Positions 51,181 to 61,100 of a DNA stretch of 64,000 nucleotides are shown one piece after another (positions within the stretch are counted from its first letter, which is position 1; each line of letters starts with the position of its first letter). Position numbers and translations under genes: made by a program. Location: the NCBI GenBank assembly GCA_963825845.1, contig CAWGVL010000059.1, positions 62,001 to 126,000 of the forward strand. The letters run 5' to 3'. The DNA is from DASQDN01 sp963825845. Lineage in GTDB: Bacteria > Acidobacteriota > Terriglobia > Bryobacterales > Bryobacteraceae. A model generated the notes under the pieces. The model made no database searches, was not told the origin of the DNA, and worked only from the letters and a program-made list of their open reading frames with translations.

Positions 51181-52338
51181 ATGAAAATCCACGAGTATCA
51201 GGCCAAAGCCTTGTTGGCCAAATACGGCGTACCTGTGCCACGCGGCGAGGTGGCCGAAACCGTCCAACAGGCGGTAGAGGCGGCCCGGAAGCTCGGAGGC
51301 AAGGTCGTCGTCAAGGCTCAGATCCATGCCGGCGGACGAGGGAAAGGCGGCGGCGTCAAGCTTGCGGCCGATCCGGCTGAAACCGAGAGAGTGGCGGGGC
51401 AGATCCTTGGCATGACGTTGATTACGCACCAGACCGGCCCGGAAGGGCGGCTGGTGCAGAAGGTGCTCGTCGAAGAGACCCTCCCGATCGCCAAGGAACT
51501 ATACGCCGGGCTCGTCCTGGACCGCGCCATCGGCAAGGTCGTCTTCATGGCTTCCTCCGAAGGCGGCATGGACATCGAGGAAGTTGCCGCGCATACACCG
51601 GACAAGATTTTGAAGGAGATCATCGAACCCGGGATGGGCCTTTCACCGTTTCAGGCCAGAAAACTCGCCTTCGGAATCGGCGTCCCCGGACCGGCGGTCA
51701 ACTCGGCCGTGTCTTGCATGATGGCGCTGGCGAAAGCAAACGAAGCGCTGGACGCATCCCTCGCCGAAATCAACCCGCTCGTCATCACCGATGACGGACG
51801 AGTCGTCGCACTGGACGCGAAAATCACGCTCGACGATAACTCAGCCTTCCGTCACAAGGATCTGGCAAGCCTTCGCGATCTGAACGAGGAAGACCCGCTC
51901 GAAGTCGAGGCCTCGAAGTTCGGCTTGAACTACATCAAACTCGACGGCAACGTCGCGTGCATGGTGAATGGCGCCGGGTTGGCCATGGCCACCATGGACA
52001 TCATCAAATTTGCGGGCGGGAGCCCGGCGAACTTCCTCGACGTCGGCGGTGGGGCCACCGCCGAGCAGGTGAAGAACGCGTTTCGCATTCTGCTCTCCGA
52101 TCCCAACGTGAAAGCCGTTCTGATCAACATCTTCGGCGGCATCCTCCGCTGCGACACGCTGGCGACGGGTGTGGTGAACGCCGCTCGGGAGCTGAACATC
52201 AAAATTCCGATCGTGGTCCGGATGGAGGGCACGAACGTGGAACTTGGCCAGAAGATCCTGGCCGAATCCGGCATGAACTTCACGATTGCCGATGGCATGA
52301 GAGACGCGGCAGAGAAAGTGGTGAGGCTGGCTCGATGA
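51181..52338 (+). CDS. sucC: Succinate-CoA ligase (ADP-forming) subunit beta
   Basis: TCA-cycle enzyme making ATP from succinyl-CoA. 385 residues: ATP-grasp MKIHEYQAKALLAKYGVPVP, VVKAQIHAGGRGKGGGVKL, EINPLVITDDGRVVALDAKI and VLINIFGGILRCD. Overlaps sucD by ATGA. Together with the sdh genes this covers two consecutive TCA steps. Intact. Confidence 0.97.
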   Translation: MKIHEYQAKALLAKYGVPVPRGEVAETVQQAVEAARKLGGKVVVKAQIHAGGRGKGGGVKLAADPAETERVAGQILGMTLITHQTGPEGRLVQKVLVEETLPIAKELYAGLVLDRAIGKVVFMASSEGGMDIEEVAAHTPDKILKEIIEPGMGLSPFQARKLAFGIGVPGPAVNSAVSCMMALAKANEALDASLAEINPLVITDDGRVVALDAKITLDDNSAFRHKDLASLRDLNEEDPLEVEASKFGLNYIKLDGNVACMVNGAGLAMATMDIIKFAGGSPANFLDVGGGATAEQVKNAFRILLSDPNVKAVLINIFGGILRCDTLATGVVNAARELNIKIPIVVRMEGTNVELGQKILAESGMNFTIADGMRDAAEKVVRLAR

Positions 52339-53210
52339 GTGTACTGGTCAACGAAAACACGCGAGTAATCGTACAGGGATTCACCGGAAAAGAAGGCACA
52401 TTCCACGCGCAACAGTCGATTGCCTACGGAACGAAAGTTGTGGGCGGTGTCACTCCGGCCAAGGGCGGGACAAAACACCTCGATCTGCCTGTCTTCAATA
52501 CGGTCGAGGACGCAGTACGTGAGACCGGCGCCAATGCCTCAGTGATCTTCGTGCCGCCTCCCTTCGCAGCCGACGCCATCATGGAAGCGGCCGATGCGAA
52601 ACTGCCGCTCGTCGTTTGCATTACGGAAGGTATTCCCGCGCTCGACATGGTCCGAGCCTGGAATTATCTCAAAGGCAAGCAAACCCGCCTCATCGGACCG
52701 AATTGCCCCGGCGTCATCTCTCCAGGCAAGTGCAAGATCGGCATCATGCCAGCCCATATTCACAAGGAGGGCAAAGTCGGCGTCGTGTCCCGCTCAGGCA
52801 CTCTGACGTATGAGGCTGTCGGTCAATTGACGAAGCTCGGCATCGGCCAGTCGACTTGTATCGGCATCGGTGGCGATCCCATCATCGGCACGACATTCGT
52901 CGATGCCATCCAGCTCTTCAATGAAGATCCGGACACGGAAGCGATCATCATGATCGGTGAAATCGGCGGGAATGCGGAAGAGACCGCGGCCGAGTACATC
53001 AAGGCGAACGTGAAGAAGCCGGTTGTCGGCTTTATCGCGGGTCAGACAGCGCCCCCGGGACGCCGCATGGGACACGCCGGCGCGATCATCTCAGGCGGGT
53101 CGGGCAAAGCATCCGACAAGATCGACGCGATGAAAGCAGCGGGAATCACCGTTTGCGATTCGCCCGCCGAAATGGGCGAGAAGATGCAGGCGCGGCTGAA
53201 GAAGCAGTAG
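52335..53210 (+). CDS. sucD: Succinate-CoA ligase subunit alpha
   Basis: 291 residues starting MSVLVNENTRVIVQGFTGKE. CoA-binding IVQGFTGKEGTFH, YGTKVVGGVTPAKGG, LIGPNCPGVISPGKCKIG and catalytic-His loop GHAGAIISGGSGKA. The frame is open far upstream, but this ATG overlaps the sucC stop and gives the standard N-terminus. ndk follows after 25 bases. Intact. Confidence 0.97.
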   Translation: MSVLVNENTRVIVQGFTGKEGTFHAQQSIAYGTKVVGGVTPAKGGTKHLDLPVFNTVEDAVRETGANASVIFVPPPFAADAIMEAADAKLPLVVCITEGIPALDMVRAWNYLKGKQTRLIGPNCPGVISPGKCKIGIMPAHIHKEGKVGVVSRSGTLTYEAVGQLTKLGIGQSTCIGIGGDPIIGTTFVDAIQLFNEDPDTEAIIMIGEIGGNAEETAAEYIKANVKKPVVGFIAGQTAPPGRRMGHAGAIISGGSGKASDKIDAMKAAGITVCDSPAEMGEKMQARLKKQ

Positions 53211-53235
53211 TAGCCCCACTACAAGGACATTTCGA

Positions 53236-53649
53236 ATGGAACGTACATTTGCAATCATCAAGCCAGACGCTGTCGCTGCCGGAAAGGCCGGCGCGATCCT
53301 GGCCAAGATCGAAGAGACCGGATTTAAGATTCTCGGGATGAAGATGACGCGGCTCAGCCAGGCTCAGGCCGAGGGCTTCTATGCCGTCCACAAGGAACGC
53401 GGCTTCTTCAACAGCCTCGTCACCTTCATGACCGAGGGTCCGGTAGTTGTGCTCGCACTGGAGCGTGACAATGCGATCGCAAAGTGGCGCGAATTAATGG
53501 GCGCAACGAACCCGGCGAACGCCGCGGAGGGCACCATCCGCAAACAATTCGCCGAGAGCATTGAGCGCAACTCAGTGCACGGATCAGATGCAGCGGAAAC
53601 GGCTGCGGTCGAGATTCCTTTCTTCTTCGCGGCCGCCGAACTCCTCTAG
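53236..53649 (+). CDS. ndk: Nucleoside diphosphate kinase
   Basis: 137 residues, the standard length. MERTFAIIKPDAVAAG, GFKILGMKMTRL, the phosphohistidine loop NSVHGSD and an acidic C-terminus. It uses ATP (here likely supplied by SucCD) to make NTPs and dNTPs. It is the third gene of the sucC-sucD-ndk run. It ends exactly where the convergent SDR gene ends (53649/53650). Intact. Confidence 0.96.
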   Translation: MERTFAIIKPDAVAAGKAGAILAKIEETGFKILGMKMTRLSQAQAEGFYAVHKERGFFNSLVTFMTEGPVVVLALERDNAIAKWRELMGATNPANAAEGTIRKQFAESIERNSVHGSDAAETAAVEIPFFFAAAELL

Positions 53650-54654
53650 TTACTCGCGGCGGCTGCGTATCGCTTGCGTGGCCGCCAGTCCCACTGCCAG
53701 CATCAACGCCCCGGTCATCAATGGATGCATCGCTGCCTTGGTGTAGTAGCTCGTCTCCATGACATGACCCGGATAGGGCCCGCGTTCCCGTGGATCATTG
53801 GTGGCGCTGTACAAGCCATCCGGACGCGGTTGCTCGATCTCATCCCGCTTCTGCTGCTCGAACATGGTCTTTTCCATGTACTTGTCAGCCAGGCGCGGCG
53901 CATAGTATCCCATCGCCGACATACCTTTGCCGCCGCTGCCGACGAACATGTCCCGCACCGGATTCTCTGCCGCATGGAGGATCGCTTCGGCAACCGTCTC
54001 GGGTGCGTACACGGGAGGAGGCAGACTCGGCTTTCGATCCAGGTAGCTCTTGGCATGATCGATGTAGGGAGTAGCGATCCCTCCAGGCTTGATCAAAGTA
54101 ACCGAGATGGGCGCGCGTTCTTCTTCGAGTTCCATCCGGAGCGCATCCGTGAATGCCTTCACGGCGTGCTTCGACGCCGAATATGTGCCCTGCAACGGGA
54201 TCGCGCGATCCGATACCGTGCTGCCGATATTGATCAGCGCGCCACCTCGATTCCGGAGATAATCGCAAGCCACTTTGGAGCCATAAACGACGCCCCAGAA
54301 GTTCGTCTCGAACAGACGCCGCTGATCTTCTATCGGGACCTCTAAAACCTTGCCGTATATTGAGACACCCGCGTTATTAACCCACGTATCGAATGAGCCG
54401 AAGTGGAGGCGCGCCTGCTCCGCGACTTTCCGCATGTCAGCCTCATGCCCTACGTCGGCGCGGACATACGTAGCGTTCGGTCCGATCTCCTGGCAGATCC
54501 GCTCCAACGTCTCATCGCTGCGGGCCGCGAGGACCAGGCGCGCGCCACGCTTCGCCGCCATGCGAGCCGTCGTGAGGCCGATGCCGCTGCTTGCGCCAGT
54601 GATCACAATTACTTGCTCTTCCACTGGCTTCAGGTTCAACTTTCGGGGCTTCAT
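53650..54654 (-). CDS. Short-chain dehydrogenase/reductase with C-terminal membrane segment
   Basis: About 334 residues from MKPRKLNLKPVEE. Classical SDR: cofactor loop TGASSGIG, NNAG block DTWVNNAGVSIYG, catalytic YSASK (Tyr and Lys) and a helix after KPGGIATPY. The last 25 residues form a hydrophobic segment (PLMTGALMLAVGLAATQ) with an Arg-rich end, a likely membrane anchor. Oxidoreductase substrate unknown. The start is chosen because upstream sequence lacks family features. It lies 53 bases downstream of the MFS gene stop on the same strand. Intact. Confidence 0.87.
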   Translation of the reverse strand: MKPRKLNLKPVEEQVIVITGASSGIGLTTARMAAKRGARLVLAARSDETLERICQEIGPNATYVRADVGHEADMRKVAEQARLHFGSFDTWVNNAGVSIYGKVLEVPIEDQRRLFETNFWGVVYGSKVACDYLRNRGGALINIGSTVSDRAIPLQGTYSASKHAVKAFTDALRMELEEERAPISVTLIKPGGIATPYIDHAKSYLDRKPSLPPPVYAPETVAEAILHAAENPVRDMFVGSGGKGMSAMGYYAPRLADKYMEKTMFEQQKRDEIEQPRPDGLYSATNDPRERGPYPGHVMETSYYTKAAMHPLMTGALMLAVGLAATQAIRSRRE

Positions 54655-54707
54655 GATGCCTGTAGGACGGGATGAGCCGCGATATTGCGGCGCGGTAACC
54701 GTGAGGA

Positions 54708-55892
54708 TCACCCCATCACCGGCGCTGCCGTTTGCTTTGAAGAACGTAACATCAGTCCGAGCCCGGCGCTCACCGCCGCGGCGAGGGCCCACAGATGTAA
54801 CTGCCCGTGCTGGATCAGCAGACCCGCAAGGAACGGAGCCGTGATCTGCGCGATTGATTGCAGGGATTGCGTCAGACCCAGCACGCTACCTTGTTCGCCC
54901 CGGTTGGTTTCAAGCGTGATCAACGTTGTCAACGCGGGCCGTACTACGCCGGTGCCGCAAGCGATGAATGCAGTAACAATCAGCAAATTCGTGATTCCGA
55001 ACGTCCACGCCAGGGCCGCAAAAGAAAACACGCAAATCGCCAGCCCGCTCCGTACGAGTTTCCAGTCACCGAATGCCTTCGACAATCGACCGATCAGCCC
55101 GCCTTGCAGAATGACGCCCAAGATACCGACATACGCGTACACGTAGCCGACTTCCTTCGGCCCGAACGCATGGCCTTCCCAAGTGAACCTGCGCTCGGCG
55201 AACAGCGGGAACCCCGACATGAACAGCGCAAAGCAGAACATGAAGGCGAAGAACTGCCAAAGTAAGTTGGAAAGTCCGGGTTGACGGAAGTATCCAGCGT
55301 AGGAGCCCCAACCGAGGACACTGAGGCGCCGTTCATCCGAGCCGGAAACAGGCTTGTGTTTCGGGAGAAGTACGGCCGTGGCCAGAATGCTCAATGCGGA
55401 CAGGAACATGGCGGCGTACACCGGGTATCGGATATTGAACTGCGCGAGATAGCCTGACATCGCGGGTCCAATGAGGAAACCAAGGCCGAAGGCGATACCG
55501 ATCACGGCGAATGACTTCGTCCGGTCTTCCGGCTTGGTGACATCCGCGATGTACGCCTGCGCCAAGGAGATGTTTCCTGCCGTAATTCCATCGATCACCC
55601 TCGACAGGAAGATCAGCCAGAGCGAGTCCGCGAAGGCCAGCAGCACGAAGCCGAACAGCGTCCCGACCTGGCTCACCAACAACAGTGGCTTCCGGCCGGC
55701 ACGATCGGAGAGGCGCCCCAGCAACGGACCACCGAAAAGCTGGCAAAGCGCGTACACCGAAATCAGCAATCCGGCGCCGAGAGGACCAGCTCCGTGGTGC
55801 TCCGCGTAAAACGGAAGCAAGGGATACATGATGGTCATCCCCAGGATGTCAACGACTATGATCAGGAAAATCGGCAGCAGCGCGGATGGCAC
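54708..55892 (-). CDS. MFS transporter, TetA-like
   Basis: 394 residues with twelve hydrophobic segments, N-terminal PIFLIIVVDILGMTIMYPLL and the MFS loop GGPLLGRLSDRAGRKP after the second helix; a second loop SRVIDGITAGNISLAQAYIADV is the TetA/antiporter-C motif region. Probable drug or metabolite efflux. On the minus strand its start is preceded by the hairpin at 55937-55974. It heads a two-gene run with the SDR. Intact. Confidence 0.87.
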   Translation of the reverse strand: MPSALLPIFLIIVVDILGMTIMYPLLPFYAEHHGAGPLGAGLLISVYALCQLFGGPLLGRLSDRAGRKPLLLVSQVGTLFGFVLLAFADSLWLIFLSRVIDGITAGNISLAQAYIADVTKPEDRTKSFAVIGIAFGLGFLIGPAMSGYLAQFNIRYPVYAAMFLSALSILATAVLLPKHKPVSGSDERRLSVLGWGSYAGYFRQPGLSNLLWQFFAFMFCFALFMSGFPLFAERRFTWEGHAFGPKEVGYVYAYVGILGVILQGGLIGRLSKAFGDWKLVRSGLAICVFSFAALAWTFGITNLLIVTAFIACGTGVVRPALTTLITLETNRGEQGSVLGLTQSLQSIAQITAPFLAGLLIQHGQLHLWALAAAVSAGLGLMLRSSKQTAAPVMG

Positions 55893-56352
55893 TTACTTCA
55901 TGATAGATGCCGGGTCCGAAAGGCCTGCTTCGGAACAAAAAAACGGGCAGGTCTGCCTCCGAGACAGACCCGCCGAAGTGTGAGCCAACCAGGGGGAGGG
56001 AAATCTCATTCCTCTGCTCTGAAAGGCGAAGGAGGAGGCCGAAAACGATCAGGAGCAGAAGAATCCTGGTCTCCTCACCCTCTCTTTCGGGCAGAGGCCC
56101 GGTTGACTACCGTGTTATCCTCTCCTTGGAGCGTGCTGCGAAGCACGTATAACAGTCTCCCGAAAATTGATCCAACACTCAATTTAAAGGAGTTCGTCTC
56201 GGTTTTACGCGCTGGTGTGCAAGCTCCGGCTCATGGCCATGGAGAAGTCTGAAGGCGCGCGGAGGGCTCCGCCCCTGTTTCGTTGGGGGTCAATGAAGGA
56301 GACTGAGACGGCCAAGTGGTGCGCTCCGCAATCTCTCTTTACCCAGCCATTC
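55893..56352. other. Intergenic leader region between MFS and YmdB-type genes
   Basis: 460 bases between divergent starts, with no convincing gene. It contains the minus-strand hairpin at 55937-55974. The rest holds promoters for both directions. The frame of the YmdB-type gene stays open back to 56215, but its upstream part lacks family features. Confidence 0.5.
55937..55974 (-). terminator. Terminator-like hairpin in the MFS leader
   Basis: On the minus strand, GGCGGGTCTG pairs with CAGACCTGCC (10 bases with one mismatch), loop of 9, followed by G and seven Ts at 55943-55937. It sits about 45 bases upstream of the MFS start codon. No minus-strand gene lies immediately upstream of it, so it may act as an attenuator for the efflux gene. 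Confidence 0.6.
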
Positions 56353-57135
56353 ATGAACATTCTCTTCATCGGGGACATCTTTGCTTCAGCGGGCCGAAGC
56401 ATCGTCGCCGAGAAACTCCGTTCTATCCTCACTTCGGAGTACATCGATCTCGCCATCGCAAACGCGGAGAACTCCGCGGGGGGATTTGGCATCACTCCGC
56501 TGATCGCGGAGGAGCTTTTCAAAATGGGACTGGAGGTGTTAACCTCCGGCAATCATATCTGGGACAAGCGTGAAATCTACGAGTACCTGGATCGAGATTC
56601 GCGTCTCCTCCGGCCGGGCAACTACGTCGATGACCTCCCCGGACGCGGCTATACTGTCGTTCGCGCAAAGAACGGAGTTCAGGTCGCCGTCATCAACCTG
56701 CAAGGGCGCTCGCACATGCAACCGATCGACTGCCCTTTCCGTAAGGCGGATCAAATCCTCGAGGAGATCGATCCTTCCGTGAAAGTACGCTTCGTCGACT
56801 TCCATGCCGAACTCACCAGCGAAAAGATGGCAATGGGCTGGCATCTGAACGGCCGCGTATCCGCCGTCATCGGGACCCACACGCACGTCCCTACCGCTGA
56901 CACTCGCATCCTATCGGGCGGTACCGCGTACCAGACAGATGCGGGCATGACCGGGCCTTATAATTCCGTCATCGGCGTCGACAAAGACATCATTCTCAGG
57001 CGGTTCATGACCTCGGTCGGCTCGAGAATGGAGGCGGCCCGGGGTGGTGTCGAATTACACTCGGTCATCGTGGATGTCGACGAAACGACCGGTAAAGCGC
57101 GCTCGATCAAGCGATATACCGTCGCGGAAGGATGA
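56353..57135 (+). CDS. ymdB: YmdB-type metallophosphoesterase (cyclic nucleotide phosphodiesterase)
   Basis: 260 residues from MNILFIGDIFASAGR. Metal and active-site motifs: GDIF near the start, NAENSAGGFGIT, TSGNHIWDKREIY, DFHAELTSEK and GTHTHVPTAD. This is the TIGR00282 family whose Bacillus member hydrolyses 2',3'-cyclic nucleotides and affects biofilm and motility; often near rny. Here it stands between the MFS leader and an aldo/keto reductase. No Shine-Dalgarno seen. The frame is open upstream, but this start is the family start. Intact. Confidence 0.9.
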   Translation: MNILFIGDIFASAGRSIVAEKLRSILTSEYIDLAIANAENSAGGFGITPLIAEELFKMGLEVLTSGNHIWDKREIYEYLDRDSRLLRPGNYVDDLPGRGYTVVRAKNGVQVAVINLQGRSHMQPIDCPFRKADQILEEIDPSVKVRFVDFHAELTSEKMAMGWHLNGRVSAVIGTHTHVPTADTRILSGGTAYQTDAGMTGPYNSVIGVDKDIILRRFMTSVGSRMEAARGGVELHSVIVDVDETTGKARSIKRYTVAEG

Positions 57136-57147
57136 TACGCTAGGCCC

Positions 57148-58107
57148 ATGCGGCGTAGGTCATTCTTCGGTAGTGCAGCGGCGGCGGCAGGATTCGCAGC
57201 CTCCTCTCCAGCAGCCCCGATCAAGGCAGGCGACATCCCGAAACGTACGTTCGGAAAGACGGGCGAGAAGCTTACGATCATTGGTCCCGCCGGTGGGCGC
57301 TTCCCGATGATCACGTTTGAAGAAGCCAAGGCGATCACGTGGCGAGCCTACGAACTCGGGATCAACTACTTCGACACCGCGAGATTGTATTGGAATGGCA
57401 AATCGGAGGAAGTCTACGGTGAAGTGCTTCAGCCGGTCCGCAAGAAGGTCTTCATCACCAGCAAATGCCATCTGTATTCAAAAGCTGAGGCCATGCAGGC
57501 GCTGGAGGCCTCATTGAAGGCTCTTCGCACCGATTACATTGATCTCTGGCAGATTCACCAGGTCGGTGAAATGAAGGAAGTGGAGCAGATCTTCGGACCC
57601 GGCGGATCTATAGAAGCGTTCGAACAGGCCAAGACTCAAGGCAAGTGCCGCTTCATCGGATTCACCGGCCATCGTGACCCGAAGGTCCACTTGGAGATGC
57701 TGAAGCGTTACGACAAATACGATACGATCCTGATGCCGCTGAATCCCGCCGATCCCGGGTATTTGTCATTCGAGAAGGATGTCCTTCCGGTCGCAGTGCA
57801 GCGCGGCATGGGTATCCAGGGCATGAAGAGCACAGCGAACTCGAAGCTGCTTCACTCGATTAGCCTCAAGGACTGCTTGTCCTATGTGCTGAGCTTGCCG
57901 ATCCATTCTCTTGCGTTAGGATGCACAACCATCGGCCAGCTTGAAGACGACGTTCGCATCGCTCAGCAGTTCAAGCAGATGACGCCCGAGCAGATGGTGG
58001 CCCTCCGAACACGCGCGGATAAGTTCAAAGGACCTGCGCTGGAAGATTGGAAGCGGAACATCCAGCAGGCGAGCGCTCCCGTGTATCGGGACGGCGTCAT
58101 CGCGTAG
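57148..58107 (+). CDS. Tat-exported aldo/keto reductase
   Basis: 319 residues starting MRRRSFFGSAAAAAGFAAS, a twin-arginine signal. Aldo/keto barrel features: GINYFDTARLYWNGKSEE (catalytic Asp and Tyr), KVFITSKCHLY (Lys), DYIDLWQIHQVG (His) and a C-terminal block SLALGCTTIGQLEDDV. The family reduces sugars or carbonyls with NADPH. Tat export implies folding with cofactor before transport. It starts 12 bases after the YmdB-type gene. A two-way terminator follows. Intact. Confidence 0.88.
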   Translation: MRRRSFFGSAAAAAGFAASSPAAPIKAGDIPKRTFGKTGEKLTIIGPAGGRFPMITFEEAKAITWRAYELGINYFDTARLYWNGKSEEVYGEVLQPVRKKVFITSKCHLYSKAEAMQALEASLKALRTDYIDLWQIHQVGEMKEVEQIFGPGGSIEAFEQAKTQGKCRFIGFTGHRDPKVHLEMLKRYDKYDTILMPLNPADPGYLSFEKDVLPVAVQRGMGIQGMKSTANSKLLHSISLKDCLSYVLSLPIHSLALGCTTIGQLEDDVRIAQQFKQMTPEQMVALRTRADKFKGPALEDWKRNIQQASAPVYRDGVIA

Positions 58108-58124
58108 CCCTCGTCCTATAAAGT

Positions 58125-58172
58125 AAAAAGCGCGGCCTGAGCATTCACCGCCCACGCCGCGCTTAAGTTTTT
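58125..58172. terminator. Bidirectional Rho-independent terminator
   Basis: AAGCGCGGC at 58128-58136 pairs with GCCGCGCTT at 58156-58164. TTTTT follows on the plus strand (58168-58172), and the A-tract at 58125-58129 gives Ts on the minus strand. It sits between the convergent aldo/keto reductase and TonB receptor genes, ending both transcripts. Confidence 0.88.
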
Positions 58173-58178
58173 ATCCCG

Positions 58179-61100
58179 TCAGAACGAGTACCGCATTCCC
58201 AGTTGAATCTGGCGCGACGTACCCAATCCAACCGTGCGGCCCACCGTGGACGTGATCACTCCAAATCCGGGAGCGTTCGCTGTCGAAAAAGCCTGCCCCG
58301 GCTGTAACGACGGCAGAGCGTTCGGCAGGGTCGCCGGAGGATTCGAGAAGTTGACACGGTTCAGGATGTTGTAAAAATCGGCGCGAAACTCCAGCGATTG
58401 TGTTTCAGAGAACTTCACTCGCTTCGATAGCATCATGTCGAGCTGTGAGAACCCCGGTCCTCGGAGCGCATTGCGACCGAGATTCCCATATTCTCCCGGA
58501 GCAGGAACGCTGAACGCCGCTGGGTTCAGCCATTGCAAGCCATTTCGATCCTTGATGTATGGATCGACTCCCGGCACGACATTCGGCCGCCGCGTGGCGC
58601 GCGATGCTCCACCGCCCGGCGTATTGATTACCGCGATTGTGCCCGGCGCGCCCAACGAGGAAACCACGCGGCCGGAAGCATCGACGTTCACGACATCGGG
58701 CCGAACCATGAAGACGTTGATCGGTAGGCCGGTTCTCAGATTTATCATGCTGCTGATGCTCCAGCCGCCTGCAATTTTCGACGCCCATCCTTCTCTCAGG
58801 AACTTACGCTGATTGCCGAATGGAAGCTCATAAATAGCGTTCAGGTAGGCATAGTGCCGGATGTCGGCGGGTCCATCGCCACGGTCACATTCGAAGCAGA
58901 ACGGATTCTGTACAGTAATTGCCTCATTCGATCCCTGTGACGTACCAAGGCTATGCGACCACGCGTATTGCATACCGACGGTGAGCCCCTGCGCATACCG
59001 TCTCGTCAGTCCCAACTGCAGCGCGTTGTAAGAATCGCGCCCGCCGCTGGTCTTGTAATCGATTTCGCCGAACGCCGGGTTCTGTCTCGTCACGGCGCCG
59101 GTTGTTGGGTTCACGCCCGTGATCAGGTTGGTTATGCTGCGCTGAAACAGGTTTCGTCCGAGACTTCCCGTATAACCGACCTGGCCGACGAACTCGAACG
59201 GCAGTACCTGCTGAATATTCACGCCGAACTGAATGTTGCGTTCCGGAACTCGGTATCCATTTACGTCATACGCTCGCGGAGTTTGCGGCGGCAGAGCGCC
59301 CGACGTAAGGGCAGCGAGGTTCGCGGGATAGCGTTGACCACCCAGTGTGAAACGATTCACATCACTCTCGATCGGTTGAATCAGGTCCTCATACTGGCCG
59401 GGGCCATAGTAGACGCCGGCCCCGATGCGAATCACCGTCCGGTTCTGAAGCGCGCTCGGAGCCCACGTCAGACCGACGCGCGGCCCGAATGCCTTGTTAT
59501 CGGCTCTGTAGAACTGTGTCCTGGGATCGAGCAACTGGACCGTGCCCGCATCGAAGAGACTTACTCGATTGTCCTTTTCCCGGTTCGGCGTGTAGTACTC
59601 GTACCGCATGCCATAGTTCAACGTCAGATTCGGACGAATTCGCCACTCGTCCTGCAAATATCCGATGTAGTATTCCTGTTCGCCCACGCGGAAACCGAGG
59701 TCGCCGATATAGGCCACAGTGGCGCCGGTGTTCGAGAGAAAGTTATTCAGATTGCTGTAGGAATAAGTCACGCCTCCCAACTGATTCAGCGGTATCCGGA
59801 TGGCGCGGAACTCGAACCCCGCCTTGATCTGATGGTTGCCCGCGAGATAGCTGAAGTTGTCGAGGATCGTGTACGTTTTCCCTCGATAATCCGAGCCGCG
59901 TCCATTGCCCGCGCTGGACTGGCGAGTGGTTCCGCCTGGAGCAGCCACTCCACTCGGAGCGCCGCCATTGACACCCGGTTGAACGATACTCCCGCTGATG
60001 TTGATCAGCGTGCCCTCCAAACCGGGCACTCCGGGCAGAACACTCAGTGTCGTTGGGGCTCGATTCAGACCTACTTTGAATTCGTTCACCGAACGTGCGC
60101 TGACCGTCGAGTTCAGAACCGCAACAAAATTGTCAGGCTTGTTCGTCGCCAGAATGCGGCGCGGTGTAACAGTATTGTCGGGAGCGTCCAGTTCACCGAT
60201 GTCTTTCAGATAGCGAACGTATAGACGTTGTGTCGGCGAGATGTTGTAATCGACGCGGCCATTGAAATAAGTCTCGTTGAGCCTCGAGACCGCGACCCGC
60301 TGCGCCAGATCGATATCCGGATTGTTTGTGCTTTGGAAACCCGTCGGAAAGCCAGTCAGAAGAGGAGCGATCTCGGGCACGGCACGAGACCGCGCAGCTG
60401 CGCTCGGCACCGTCTCGAGCACATTCAAACCCGCCCGCTGCCGCAAGGCTTCGAAGCTACCGAAGAAGAACAGCTTGTCCTTCACGATCGGGCCACCAAT
60501 GTTTGCGCCGAACTGGTTCAGGCGAAGCTTCGACTTCTCTGCCCCGTCAAAGAAATTGCGAGCGTCCAGTTTGTCGTTCCGGAGATACTCAAAGAGCGCG
60601 CCGTGGAACTGGTTGCCACCGGACTTCGAAACGACATTGATCTGTCCGCCTGTCCCCGTTCCGTACTCGGCTGGATACAGTGCCGAATCCACTCGAAACT
60701 CCTGGATCGACTCGACACTGTTCTGCAATCTGAATTGCGAGCCGCTCACCGTAAGCCATCCCGGAGCAGTATCGAAAACGGCGGATGCGTCCACACCGTC
60801 ATAACGGAACTGATTTTGTTCCGTTGCTTTGCCGTTGAATCGAACTTTGTCGAAGGCTCCGTCGCCCGTATTGGTAGCACCCGGAGCAGTCAATGCGAGA
60901 AGTGAGTAAGTGCGCCCGTTTACCGGTAGTTCCTGCACCTCGCGCGCGGTCACGTTTGACCCGATACGGGCCGAACTGGTGTCTACTGTTGCCCCCGTGC
61001 TTTCGACGACCTGAACGACTGTAGCTTGCGAGGAGATGTCGAGCGCTGCATCGAGATTACGAACCTGGCCGACACTGAGTTCCAGGGCCTTCTTTACTTC

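Noticed and set aside
58953..60224. A 423-residue plus-strand open frame inside the TonB receptor
   Set aside because: Antisense to an intact receptor with all motifs on the minus strand; no recognised family in the plus frame.
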